DNA of 49,816 nt from UBA1227 sp045642705 (GTDB lineage: Bacteria > Bacillota > Clostridia > Oscillospirales > Acutalibacteraceae): the NCBI GenBank assembly GCA_045642705.1, contig JAZUJK010000022.1, positions 1-49,816 on the forward strand, given 5' to 3'. The position numbers were made by a program, and so were the translations under genes. Shown here piece after piece: positions 34,644 through 43,521 of the stretch; positions within the stretch are counted from its first letter, which is position 1; each line of letters starts with the position of its first letter. A model generated the notes under the pieces. It saw nothing but the letters and a program-made list of their open reading frames with translations, had not been told where the DNA came from and did no database searches.

Positions 34644-35843
34644 ATGGAATTCAAAGGTTATCCTAACATTCTCATCCACGGTTTCTTTGGATGGGGTGAC
34701 GGCGACTTACTCAACAAGATTTCACCATATTTCGGCGGTATCTTGGCACAGGGCATGGATAAGTATCTCACAAAGCAGGGATATGAGACATATGCTCCAG
34801 CAGTAGGCGCATGGAACAGTGCATGGGACCGCTCATGCGAACTCTATGCCATCATCAAGGGTGGTACAGTAGACTATGGTAAGGCACACTCAGAGAAGTA
34901 TGGCCACGAGCGTTTTGGCCGTACATATCCAGGTCTTATCAAGGATTGGGGCGAGCCAGGCCCTCACGAGAAGATTAATATCATCGGTCACTCATTCGGT
35001 GGCCCAACAGTTCTCGTATTTACAGACCTTCTTGACCGTGGTTTCGAGGAGGAGCGCGCTTGCACACCTGCAAACGAACTCTCACCTCTCTTCGCTGGTG
35101 GAAAGGCAACTTGGATTCACACAGCAACAACACTTTCAGGAACTAACAATGGTACAACACTTGCTAGTGCAGGCGCTGACCTCCACGTAGCAAACCTCGT
35201 TAACTTCCTTCTTCTCGGCGTTATCTCAACAACACTCGGCGAGACACGTTTCATGCACGCATGGGATATGCTTGTTGATCATTGGGGCATTTCTACAGAC
35301 GCTAAGAAGAACAAGAATTTCCACTTCCGTAGCCCTATGGCTTGCAAGGATGCTATCGACAGATATAACGCTAATAACTTTGATAACATCATGGGTGAGA
35401 TGCGTGTCGAGACAGCACATGAGATGAACGAGTATCTCGGCATCTCTGATAAGATGTACTACTTTGCTCGTCGTGCTTGCCGTTCACATCAGGTAGGTAC
35501 ATTCCCATTCCATGCTATGGATCTCAAGTCATTCCCTATCGCTCATATTTCCCAGCTCATCACTGGTTGGTATTCATCCAAGGCACTAAAAGACCTTGGT
35601 ATGACAGACGAGTGGTATGCATCTGATGGTCCTGTTAATACAGTATGTACAGCAGCTCCATGGAATAAGCCATCCGAGGAATGGACTGAGAATTCAGTTA
35701 TCGTTCCTGGTAAGTGGTACAACATGCCAGTTGAGTACAAGGATCACTTCAGCTGGATGGGCTTCCTCGAGGACAAGAATGTTTACAGACAGTACTTCCT
35801 CGATATGGTTGACGGCTTCACCAAGCTCCCACCAGTTAGATAA
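34644..35843 (+). CDS. Lipase of the staphylococcal/Geobacillus (family I.5) type, without signal peptide
   Basis: An alpha/beta hydrolase closely patterned on secreted Gram-positive triacylglycerol lipases: NILIHGFFGWG at the N-terminus, AWDRSCELYAIIKGGTVDYG, then AHSEKYGHERFGRTY with the His-x5-His and Asp that hold zinc in Geobacillus L1 lipase, and the nucleophile in IGHSFGGPT near residue 117. The catalytic Asp and His are expected in the C-terminal third (DGPVNTV; KDHFSW). The start at 34644 has GGAGGA seven bases upstream; an in-frame TTG 15 bp earlier has none. No signal peptide or propeptide, so the enzyme is probably intracellular, unlike its relatives. Strong codon bias suggests high expression. 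399 aa. Confidence 0.88.
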   Translation: MEFKGYPNILIHGFFGWGDGDLLNKISPYFGGILAQGMDKYLTKQGYETYAPAVGAWNSAWDRSCELYAIIKGGTVDYGKAHSEKYGHERFGRTYPGLIKDWGEPGPHEKINIIGHSFGGPTVLVFTDLLDRGFEEERACTPANELSPLFAGGKATWIHTATTLSGTNNGTTLASAGADLHVANLVNFLLLGVISTTLGETRFMHAWDMLVDHWGISTDAKKNKNFHFRSPMACKDAIDRYNANNFDNIMGEMRVETAHEMNEYLGISDKMYYFARRACRSHQVGTFPFHAMDLKSFPIAHISQLITGWYSSKALKDLGMTDEWYASDGPVNTVCTAAPWNKPSEEWTENSVIVPGKWYNMPVEYKDHFSWMGFLEDKNVYRQYFLDMVDGFTKLPPVR

Positions 35844-35847
35844 TTTG

Positions 35848-35892
35848 GATAAAATAAAAGAGCCTGAGGCACCGCCTCAGGCTCTTATTTTT
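35848..35892 (+). terminator. Bidirectional intrinsic terminator between lipase and metallo-hydrolase genes
   Basis: Perfect 11-bp stem GAGCCTGAGGC/GCCTCAGGCTC (35860-35870, 35874-35884), loop ACC, T-run TTATTTTTTT on the plus strand and TTTTATTTT on the minus strand; it serves the two convergent genes. Confidence 0.9.
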
Positions 35893-36726
35893 TTAGTCAC
35901 ATTGATGTGCAAAATAGAAGCAAGTAAATACTCCGTGCTTTAGTGATGGTGCGATAGCAATACAGAACGGGCTGCGGGCACCAGGCATATTGAACTGCTT
36001 GATAGCCTTCTCAGGTGTCAAGCCATCTACCCAATTTGCATAGTCCTTGATGAAGGAGATTCTGTTATTAAGTGGAGCATGTGAGCCACGCATAACTTTG
36101 TAGCCTGCCTTCTTGACATCATCATAATATGCACGAGCTGTCGCAGCATATTCATGAAGTGAACAGTCAGGATTGGTCCACATCCAAGTTCCCATATTAC
36201 AAGCATCGCCCATATGGATGAACTTCTTGTCCTCATCAAGGAATGTGATTGAGCCAGGTGTATGACCTGGGAACTCCTTGACGATAAGTGTCTTACCACC
36301 GAGATCAATCTTGTCGCCGTCGCGAAGTGGCTTATATACAGTCTTGCCCTTCTTAGGCTTTAAGAGCTTATAGATAACCGGTGTCAAGAGTCTTGCTTTT
36401 GGATATTTTTCAAAGATTCCCTTGCTGATATCATCCACGAGTTTGAAATACGGATCATCTTTAGTAAATGTTGGGAGATCCTTTTCACCAATCAAAATCT
36501 CTTTGAACTTGTGATTGCCATTGGAATGATCAGGATGGAAATGTGAATTTACAACAATAAGTTCCTTGTCGGTAAGATCCTCAATGAACTTCTTGATATT
36601 AAAAATATCCATTCCTGTATCCATGAGCACTGCCTTATCCTTGCCCTCGATAAGAAATGATGTAACCATAATCTCATTTATGGCACGAACTTTTTCATAT
36701 ATCTTCTTAACCTGATATATAGCCAT
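35893..36726 (-). CDS. MBL-fold metallo-hydrolase
   Basis: Metallo-beta-lactamase superfamily: VNSHFHPDHSNGNHKF (HxHxDH, about residue 62), FPGHTPGSITFLDEDKKFIHMGDACNMG carrying the next His and Asp ligands (near 155-175), and a late His in MRGSHAPL. Length 277 aa fits glyoxalase-II- or lactonase-like hydrolases of small thioesters or esters. No signal peptide. It is convergent with the lipase and divergent from aroQ. Substrate unknown. Confidence 0.88.
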   Translation of the reverse strand: MAIYQVKKIYEKVRAINEIMVTSFLIEGKDKAVLMDTGMDIFNIKKFIEDLTDKELIVVNSHFHPDHSNGNHKFKEILIGEKDLPTFTKDDPYFKLVDDISKGIFEKYPKARLLTPVIYKLLKPKKGKTVYKPLRDGDKIDLGGKTLIVKEFPGHTPGSITFLDEDKKFIHMGDACNMGTWMWTNPDCSLHEYAATARAYYDDVKKAGYKVMRGSHAPLNNRISFIKDYANWVDGLTPEKAIKQFNMPGARSPFCIAIAPSLKHGVFTCFYFAHQCD

Positions 36727-36796
36727 TTTGAGTCTCCTCTCAATTGATACTTTAAATATAATAACATATTTGCTAAAATATATATAGGTGATTTAT

Positions 36797-37237
36797 ATGC
36801 GTATAGTAATAATTAATGGCCCTACACTTAATATGCTTGGAATTCGTGAGCCAGCAATATATGGTGAGGAAACATATGAGGACCTCTGCAATAAGATCAA
36901 TTCATATTGCAAGTCTAAAGGCATAAAAGTGGATATCTATCAGTCCAATCACGAAGGCGATATAATCGACAAGATTCAGGACTCATTTCACAAATTTGAC
37001 GGTATGATAATCAATGCTGCAGGTTATACCCATACAAGCATTGCTATCGCCGATGCAATTAGAGCAATCAATATGCCAGCCGTTGAGGTACATATCTCAG
37101 ACCCTAAGAAGCGCGAGGAATATCGCCACTTATCATATACTGAGGAAGTATGTATAGCATCCATCAGAGGCCAGGGCACTGACGGATATCTCAAGGCAAT
37201 TGACTTGCTCGAGAAGACAATCAAAAACATGAAATAA
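36797..37237 (+). CDS. aroQ: Type II 3-dehydroquinate dehydratase
   Basis: Third step of the shikimate pathway. Type II signatures: INGPTLNMLGIREPAIYG with the active-site Arg and Tyr, QSNHEGDIIDKI, INAAGYTHTSIAIADAI, and EVHISDPKKREEYRHLSY with the catalytic His. 146 aa is standard for the dodecameric enzyme. The ATG at 36797 has AGGTGA six bases upstream; a GTG nine bases earlier is less likely. It stands alone here, without other shikimate genes. Confidence 0.96.
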   Translation: MRIVIINGPTLNMLGIREPAIYGEETYEDLCNKINSYCKSKGIKVDIYQSNHEGDIIDKIQDSFHKFDGMIINAAGYTHTSIAIADAIRAINMPAVEVHISDPKKREEYRHLSYTEEVCIASIRGQGTDGYLKAIDLLEKTIKNMK

Positions 37238-37300
37238 AAGGACTTGCGAGGCACTCTCAAAGACAGCTGTTTTTTTGGTATTACTGTAAGGAGAATGCAT

Positions 37301-38284
37301 ATGGGAAATGTTTTAGTAATAGGAAACGGATACGATTTGGCTCATGGAATGAAGACAAGGTATTCTGATTTTGTCGACTTTGTAGTAGCAAGTAAAAACG
37401 TGAAATACAAAGACTCCGAGTTTTATAAAATTGTTGATAACAATTGTTTCGTAAAGTACTTCATTAAATACAGAGATGACTATTATCCTCAAAATTGGTG
37501 TGATTTTGAGTCTACTATGCGTTACATAGTGGATCAGGTTAATTTGTTTTTTACTAATCTTCCAAAAAACATCAACAAGGATTATAGGTTTAATGCTAGT
37601 GATATTAGCGTGGCTCAATTAAAGATAATTAAGTGCTTTGGCTTTGCAAATGTTGAACTTAAGCTTATCCAACCACGCTATTTTGAGCCAGCTCTTGGTG
37701 TTAAATGGGAAAATGTTGTGCTTAAGATGCGTGAAGAACTTGATGCTTTAAGACGAGCACTCCATATATATCTCAATGAAATAGCGCCTTTAATATCTGA
37801 GGATTTCGATGGAAAGGTTTATGACCAGATAAAAGAAATTAACCCAGAAATGATAATTTCATTTAACTATACTGATACCCCTGTTAGACTTTATGAAATA
37901 AGCAGAGGCAACATCAGATACGTTCACGGAAATTTGCTTGATGAAAATATAGTTTTAGGTTACGAGGATAACGACGAGGAAGATCATAAGTTTATCTTCT
38001 TTAAAAAGTATTTCCAGAGGGTTCAAAACAGAACAGAAAGAATTAATGATCTTGATTTTTCTAAGATTAAAGGTTGCGTAATACATTTCTATGGCCTCTC
38101 TATGGATTTAACCGATGGTGAGATTATTAGAGATATTTTTAAACAGGATGTTCCATTTGTAATTTACTATCTAAATCAAACTGACTATGAAAGTAAACTT
38201 GTTAATCTTATCAAAATCATTGGTAAAAGAGACTTTATAGAATCGTACGATTCTGGAAAAATTAGTTTTGTTGAAATAAAGTAA
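37301..38284 (+). CDS. AbiH-family abortive phage infection protein
   Basis: A 327-residue protein opening NVLVIGNGYDLAHGMKTRYSDF, the N-terminal signature of the AbiH family, with ISFNYTDTPVRLYE near residue 205 and NIRYVHGNLLDENIVLGYED near 220, then VIHFYGLSMDLTDGEII. AbiH was described from lactococcal plasmids as a single-gene abortive-infection system; its biochemical action is not established to my knowledge. Start ATG at 37301 follows TAAGGAGAATGCAT. Composition is visibly more A/T-rich (many AAA, TTT, TAT codons) than aroQ before it and the amidohydrolase after it, a sign of transfer. No toxin partner, transposase or att-like repeat is next to it. Confidence 0.82.
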   Translation: MGNVLVIGNGYDLAHGMKTRYSDFVDFVVASKNVKYKDSEFYKIVDNNCFVKYFIKYRDDYYPQNWCDFESTMRYIVDQVNLFFTNLPKNINKDYRFNASDISVAQLKIIKCFGFANVELKLIQPRYFEPALGVKWENVVLKMREELDALRRALHIYLNEIAPLISEDFDGKVYDQIKEINPEMIISFNYTDTPVRLYEISRGNIRYVHGNLLDENIVLGYEDNDEEDHKFIFFKKYFQRVQNRTERINDLDFSKIKGCVIHFYGLSMDLTDGEIIRDIFKQDVPFVIYYLNQTDYESKLVNLIKIIGKRDFIESYDSGKISFVEIK

Positions 38285-38329
38285 TCTAATAAAACAAAAA
38301 ACAATATAAAAAGACATCGAGGTATTTTG

Positions 38330-39301
38330 ATGAAATTTAGTGCAGACAATCACATACATATCGCTCTTCCTGAGAAGGAGATGACAGAAGAGCAAATCAA
38401 GGCTCGCCTTGCTGCCTACAAGGACGCAGGTATAACCTTCCTTCGTGACGGCGGTGACAAGTATGGAGTGTCTATTCGTGCCAAAGCAATTGCGGCAGAA
38501 CTTGATATTAAATATGTAACACCGGCTTTTCCAATTTTTAAAGAGGGCCACTACGGTGCCTTTATTGGAAAGTCATTTTCGGATTTTGATAGTTTCAAAG
38601 CACTCATAGATGAAGCAATAGAAGTTGGGGCTGACTTTATCAAACTTATGGCATCAGGTATTGCCGATTTTAATAATTATGGTGTTCTCCTTGATGGAAA
38701 AGAGAAGTTCACCGTTGTTGAACTTGAGGAGATTACAGTCCCTGTACCATCTCATGACCATGACGACGATGAGCATGAAGATGAGCATGAAGGCCACAAC
38801 TTCAGTGCAAGTGTTTACAAAAAAGGTGAAATATCTATTGAACCAGAACTCCTTTGCGATATGGTTGAATATGTTCATTCAAAGGGACTTTCAGTTATGT
38901 GCCATGTAAATGGTGCTGCAAATATCAAGTCAGCTATTGAAGCTGGTGTTGATACTATTGAGCACGGCCTTTATATGGATGAAGAATGTGCAGGGATGCT
39001 TGCGGAGTCCGATATAGTATGGGTACCAACTGTTGCACCAGTTGCAGCACTTGTTGGTTGCGATGACATCAAGCAAGATGCACTTAAGCAGATTCTTACA
39101 GAACACATCAAGATGATTAATCGTGTTTGGTATTTGGGTGGTATGATTGCCCTTGGTACTGATGCTGGTTGCAAAGGCGCTGAACATACCGATGTAATTG
39201 AGTCTGAGTACAACTATTTAAAGGCTGCAATTAACGATCAGGAATTTGATGATCACCTTAAGATGTCACTCGCTCAGATAGAGTGGAAATTTAGCAAATA
39301 A
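38330..39301 (+). CDS. Amidohydrolase-family protein with His/acid-rich insert
   Basis: A TIM-barrel metal hydrolase of about 323 aa: ADNHIHIALP has the HxH pair, FIKLMASGI is the usual bridging Lys position (about residue 105), CHVNGAANIKSAIEAGVDTIEHGLYM gives two more His ligands, and IALGTDAGCKG holds the catalytic Asp. The family includes imidazolonepropionase and related deaminases. Between the Lys region and the first following helix lies SHDHDDDEHEDEHEGHN (about residues 144-160), a flexible metal-binding-like loop. The ATG at 38330 is preceded by CGAGG eight bases upstream. Substrate unknown. Confidence 0.8.
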   Translation: MKFSADNHIHIALPEKEMTEEQIKARLAAYKDAGITFLRDGGDKYGVSIRAKAIAAELDIKYVTPAFPIFKEGHYGAFIGKSFSDFDSFKALIDEAIEVGADFIKLMASGIADFNNYGVLLDGKEKFTVVELEEITVPVPSHDHDDDEHEDEHEGHNFSASVYKKGEISIEPELLCDMVEYVHSKGLSVMCHVNGAANIKSAIEAGVDTIEHGLYMDEECAGMLAESDIVWVPTVAPVAALVGCDDIKQDALKQILTEHIKMINRVWYLGGMIALGTDAGCKGAEHTDVIESEYNYLKAAINDQEFDDHLKMSLAQIEWKFSK

Positions 39302-39314
39302 ATTCAAAAGATAA

Positions 39315-39348
39315 AAAACCCACCGAAGGTAATCCCTCCGATGGGTTT
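39315..39348 (-). terminator. Bidirectional terminator between amidohydrolase and galE
   Basis: Stem AAAACCCACCGAAGG with CCTCCGATGGGTTTT (two mismatches), loop TAATC, T-runs on both sides; it serves two convergent genes. Confidence 0.85.
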
Positions 39349-39353
39349 TATTT

Positions 39354-40370
39354 TTACTTGTTGTAGCCGTCTGGATTATTTGACTGCCAGCGCCAGGAGT
39401 CGGCACACATGTCGGCTATTGTCTTTTCAGCCGACCAGCCAAGCTCGTTTAGAGCTTTGTCGGCCTTGCAATAGCAAGTTGCGATGTCGCCAGCACGGCG
39501 TGGCTTGATTTCGTATGGCAATGTCTTGCCACAGGCTGCTTCATAGGCATGAAGCACGTCTAGTACACTGTAACCATTGCCTGTACCGAGATTGTAAATG
39601 CTAACGCCTGTGCCTGGTTCAAGCTTTTTAAGTGCCTTAACATGGCCACGTGCGAGGTCGACTACATGGATGTAGTCGCGAACACCCGTGCCATCAGGCG
39701 TGTCATAATCATTACCAAAGACACCAAGTGCTGCGCGCTTGCCGACAGCAACCTGTGCAATATATGGTACGAGATTATTAGGAATTCCACGAGGGTCCTC
39801 ACCGATAAGGCCACTCTCATGTGCACCTATTGGATTGAAGTAACGGAGAAGTACGACATTCCACTCTGGATCGGATGTGTTGATATCCATAAGTATCTGC
39901 TCGAGCATGGATTTGCTCCAACCATAAGGATTGGTTGGACTGCCCTTTGGGCACTCCTCGGTAATCGGAACAAATGCAGGGTCTCCATATACTGTTGCCG
40001 ATGATGAGAAGATAATATTCTTGACACCATGAGCACTCATAACATTGCAGAGATTTACTGTACCAGCAATATTGTTTTGATAGTAGAGAAGTGGCTTTTC
40101 AACCGACTCACCAACTGCTTTGAGACCAGCGAAATGAATTACTGCATCAATCTTTTCAGCATCAAATATTTTATTGAGTGCATCGACATCCAAGATGTCA
40201 GCCTTATAGAACTTAATAGTTTTACCTGTTATTTTCTCAACTCGTCTTATAGCTTCCTGAGATGAGTTAGAGAGGTTATCAAGTACAACTACCTCATATC
40301 CCTCATTTAAAAGTTCAACACATGTGTGGCTTCCAATATAGCCTGCTCCACCAGTACAGAGAATTGTCAT
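39354..40370 (-). CDS. galE: UDP-glucose 4-epimerase
   Basis: Interconverts UDP-glucose and UDP-galactose in the cytoplasm. Short-chain dehydrogenase fold with TILCTGGAGYIGSHTCVELL (NAD site), HFAGLKAVGESV, SSSATVYGDP, and the catalytic YGWSK (about residue 150). C-terminal VLDVLHAYE and RRAGDIATCYCKADKA are typical. 338 aa. A TATAAT -10 lies right after the dnaJ terminator, so the gene has its own promoter. It may feed galactose into surface polymers, but no Leloir genes are adjacent. Confidence 0.96.
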   Translation of the reverse strand: MTILCTGGAGYIGSHTCVELLNEGYEVVVLDNLSNSSQEAIRRVEKITGKTIKFYKADILDVDALNKIFDAEKIDAVIHFAGLKAVGESVEKPLLYYQNNIAGTVNLCNVMSAHGVKNIIFSSSATVYGDPAFVPITEECPKGSPTNPYGWSKSMLEQILMDINTSDPEWNVVLLRYFNPIGAHESGLIGEDPRGIPNNLVPYIAQVAVGKRAALGVFGNDYDTPDGTGVRDYIHVVDLARGHVKALKKLEPGTGVSIYNLGTGNGYSVLDVLHAYEAACGKTLPYEIKPRRAGDIATCYCKADKALNELGWSAEKTIADMCADSWRWQSNNPDGYNK

Positions 40371-40404
40371 GGAATACCTCCAATCAATTAATACCTTGAT
40401 ATTA

Positions 40405-40435
40405 TAACAAAAAGGGAGTGGCTTTGCACTCCCTT
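40405..40435 (-). terminator. Intrinsic terminator after dnaJ
   Basis: Perfect 9-bp stem AAGGGAGTG/CACTCCCTT (40412-40420, 40427-40435), loop GCTTTG, then TTTTTGTTAT on the minus strand, 7 bp after the dnaJ stop. Confidence 0.9.
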
Positions 40436-40442
40436 AATTGGT

Positions 40443-41633
40443 TTAATCGTCAAAGACATCTTTGATTTTTTCAAAGACTGTCTTTTTCTTTTCTGTCTTA
40501 GGGTCATAACCCGTTGAATCGTTACGAGGTTTATCAACATATTCTGCATCAAATTCACGTAGAAGTTCCTTCTGATGCTCCGTAACTTTGCGAGGGACAT
40601 CCACAACAACTGTGACATATTGGTCACCGCGAAGTGATGGATTATTGACATTTTGAATTCCGCGCTCACGAAGGCGGAATCTAGTACCCGGCTGGGTACC
40701 GGCAGGCATATTATATTTAACTTTGCCATCGAGTGTCGGTACATAGATCTCAGAGCCCAAAACTGCTTGGCTATAAGTAACGGTTACGTTACAGAAGACG
40801 TCATAGCCATCACGCTCATAGATTGGATGTGGTTTAACGCTCGGAATGATAAACACATCTCCCTGAGGTCCACCATTGGCACCGAAATTACCCTTGCCGC
40901 GAAGTGTAAATGCCTGTCCGTTATCTATACCTGCTGGAATATCAACCTCAATTTCAATCTTGCGGCGGATCATACCAGCGCCCTTACAACGATTGCAAGG
41001 GTCCTTGATTGTCTTGCCCCTACCATGACAAGTTGGGCATTCCTTAGTTGACTGGAAAACTCCAAAAGGTGTACGTGACTGTGTGGTCACATGACCTGAA
41101 CCATGACATTCTGAACATGTTTCAGTGCCTGTGCCTTCCTTACAGCCAGAACCACCACAGACATCACATTTCTCAATACGAGGAATCTCGATAGTCTTGT
41201 GACATCCCTTGGCAGCCTCTTCAAAGCTGAGGCTTACGCGGGCCTCGATATTGGAACCGCGGCGTGGCGCATTAGGATTGCGGCTCGCACCGCCTCCACC
41301 GAATCCGCCGAATCCACCTGCTCCACCGAAGATGGTGGAGAAGATATCGCCGAGGTCGCCAAAACCACCGAAGTCGCCATAGCCGCCACCAAATCCTGCA
41401 TTTGGATCGACGCCCGCATGGCCGAAGCGGTCATAACGAGACTTCTTATCAGGATCTGATAGAACCTCATATGCCTCATTTACTTCTTTGAAGTTTTTCT
41501 CAGCCTCAGCGTCACCCGGATTGAGGTCCGGGTGATACTGTTTTGCTTTCTTTCTATATGCTTTTTTCAGTTCGTCCTCTGTCGCTGATTTGTCAACGCC
41601 GAGGACTTCGTAATAATCTCTTTTATCAGCCAT
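40443..41633 (-). CDS. dnaJ: Chaperone DnaJ
   Basis: Hsp40 co-chaperone stimulating DnaK. J domain with KQYHPDLNPGD (HPD motif), a Gly/Phe-rich linker (about 75-115), four CxxCxGxG zinc repeats (CDVCGGSG, CSECHGSG, CPTCHGRG, CNRCKGAG; about 150-215) and the C-terminal substrate-binding domain. 396 aa, type I. Last gene of hrcA-grpE-dnaK-dnaJ, 18 bp after dnaK. Confidence 0.98.
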   Translation of the reverse strand: MADKRDYYEVLGVDKSATEDELKKAYRKKAKQYHPDLNPGDAEAEKNFKEVNEAYEVLSDPDKKSRYDRFGHAGVDPNAGFGGGYGDFGGFGDLGDIFSTIFGGAGGFGGFGGGGASRNPNAPRRGSNIEARVSLSFEEAAKGCHKTIEIPRIEKCDVCGGSGCKEGTGTETCSECHGSGHVTTQSRTPFGVFQSTKECPTCHGRGKTIKDPCNRCKGAGMIRRKIEIEVDIPAGIDNGQAFTLRGKGNFGANGGPQGDVFIIPSVKPHPIYERDGYDVFCNVTVTYSQAVLGSEIYVPTLDGKVKYNMPAGTQPGTRFRLRERGIQNVNNPSLRGDQYVTVVVDVPRKVTEHQKELLREFDAEYVDKPRNDSTGYDPKTEKKKTVFEKIKDVFDD

Positions 41634-41651
41634 TGTTTGGCTCCCTCATTA

Positions 41652-43490
41652 TTAGTCTACGTCTGTAAATTCAACATCTGCTGCGCCATCATCTGGTGCT
41701 GCGCCACCTGTGAATTGGCTAGGATCGAAGCCTGCTGCACTTGGATCGCCCTGTGGTGCATTTGCCTTATAGAGCTTCTCTGAGATCTCATAGAACTTGG
41801 ACTGGAGTTCCTCCTGACGGTTCTTGATAAGATTCATATCCTCACCCTTGAGAGCTTCCTTGAGTGCGTCAATCTTAGCTGTGAGATCATCCTTATCAGC
41901 TGCTTCAAACTTATCGCCTTCATCCTGAAGGATCTTCTCGCACTGGAATACCATCTGATCAGCATTATTTCTTGTATCTACATCCTCACGGCGCTGCTTG
42001 TCCTCTGCTGCGAACTGCTCAGCCTCTGCAACAGCCTTGTCGATGTCTTCCTTAGACATATTAGAAGAAGCTGTGATGCTGATTGACTGCTCTTTGCCTG
42101 TGCCGAGATCCTTAGCTGATACGTGAACGATACCATTAGCATCGATATCAAATGTTACTTCGATCTGTGGAGTACCACGGCGTGCTGGAAGAATTCCATC
42201 GAGGTGGAATAGGCCAAGCTGCTTGTTATCCTTAGCAAATTCACGCTCACCCTGGAGAACGTTAACCTCTACAGATGTCTGATTATCAGCTGCTGTTGAG
42301 AAGATCTGGCTCTTCTTTGTTGGGATTGTTGTATTACGCTCGATAATCTTAGTTGAGATACCACCGAGTGTCTCGATACCGAGTGAAAGAGGAGTTACAT
42401 CGAGAAGAAGGAGACCCTTAACATCTCCGCCGAGAACGCCACCCTGAAGTGCAGCACCCATTGCTACGCACTCATCTGGGTTGATGCCCTTGAATGGCTC
42501 TTTACCGATGAACTTCTGAACTGCTTCCTGAACTGCTGGGATTCTTGATGAACCACCAACCATGAGAACCTTATCAATTTCGCTTGTCTTGAGACCAGAG
42601 TCAGACATTGCCTGGCGTACAGGACCCATTGTGCTTTCAACGAGGTCAGATGTGAGCTCGTTAAACTTAGCACGTGTAAGTGTCATCTCAAGGTGCTTAG
42701 GACCATTTGCATCTGCTGTGATGAATGGAAGAGAGATATTAGATGTTGTAACACCTGAGAGCTCAATCTTAGCCTTCTCAGCAGCTTCCTTTAGACGCTG
42801 CATAGCCATCTTGTCACCCTTGAGGTCTACGCCCTCTGCCTTCTTGAACTCATCAGCAAGCCAGTCAATAATTCTCTGGTCAAAGTCGTCACCACCGAGG
42901 CGGTTATTACCTGCTGTTGCAAGAACTTCCTGAACACCGTCACCCATCTCAATGATAGATACATCGAATGTACCACCACCGAGGTCATATACCATGATCT
43001 TCTGGTCATCGCCCTTATCAATACCATAAGCGAGAGCAGCAGCTGTTGGCTCGTTGATAATTCTCTTTACTTCGAGACCTGCGATCTTACCAGCATCCTT
43101 AGTTGCCTGACGCTGTGAGTCTGTGAAATATGCAGGAACTGTAATTACTGCTTCTGTTACTGTATCACCGAGATAAGCCTCTGCATCAGCCTTGAGTTTC
43201 TGAAGAATCATTGCTGAGATCTCTTGTGGTGTGAATTTCTTATCATCAATCTTTACTTTAAAATCAGTACCCATCTGACGTTTGATAGATGAAACAGTCT
43301 TGTCTGGGTTTGTGATAGCCTGGCGCTTTGCTACCTGGCCTACCATACGCTCGCCATCTTTACCAAATGCAACAACAGATGGTGTTGTTCTAGCGCCTTC
43401 TGCATTTGCTATAACTACAGGCTCGCCGCCTTCAATAACTGCTACACATGAGTTTGTTGTACCAAGGTCAATACCTACTATTTTTGCCAT
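41652..43490 (-). CDS. dnaK: Chaperone DnaK (Hsp70)
   Basis: ATP-dependent chaperone. KIVGIDLGTTNSCVAVIEGG opens the ATPase domain, followed by VPAYFTDSQRQATKDAG, YDLGGGTFDVSI, and VLMVGGSSRIPAVQ; the substrate domain begins LLLLDVTPLSLGIETLGG near residue 385. The ATG at 43490 (612 aa) is chosen because GGAGG lies eight bases before it and it gives the family start MAKIVGID. The C-terminus ends in ADVEFTDVD. Third gene of the CIRCE-controlled operon. Confidence 0.99.
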   Translation of the reverse strand: MAKIVGIDLGTTNSCVAVIEGGEPVVIANAEGARTTPSVVAFGKDGERMVGQVAKRQAITNPDKTVSSIKRQMGTDFKVKIDDKKFTPQEISAMILQKLKADAEAYLGDTVTEAVITVPAYFTDSQRQATKDAGKIAGLEVKRIINEPTAAALAYGIDKGDDQKIMVYDLGGGTFDVSIIEMGDGVQEVLATAGNNRLGGDDFDQRIIDWLADEFKKAEGVDLKGDKMAMQRLKEAAEKAKIELSGVTTSNISLPFITADANGPKHLEMTLTRAKFNELTSDLVESTMGPVRQAMSDSGLKTSEIDKVLMVGGSSRIPAVQEAVQKFIGKEPFKGINPDECVAMGAALQGGVLGGDVKGLLLLDVTPLSLGIETLGGISTKIIERNTTIPTKKSQIFSTAADNQTSVEVNVLQGEREFAKDNKQLGLFHLDGILPARRGTPQIEVTFDIDANGIVHVSAKDLGTGKEQSISITASSNMSKEDIDKAVAEAEQFAAEDKQRREDVDTRNNADQMVFQCEKILQDEGDKFEAADKDDLTAKIDALKEALKGEDMNLIKNRQEELQSKFYEISEKLYKANAPQGDPSAAGFDPSQFTGGAAPDDGAADVEFTDVD

Positions 43491-43521
43491 AATCTTATCC
43501 TCCAAAAAATGAATAATTTAC

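Noticed and set aside
37244..37300. N-terminal extension of AbiH
   Set aside because: No ribosome site before it and no family similarity; AAGGAG before 37301 sets the start.
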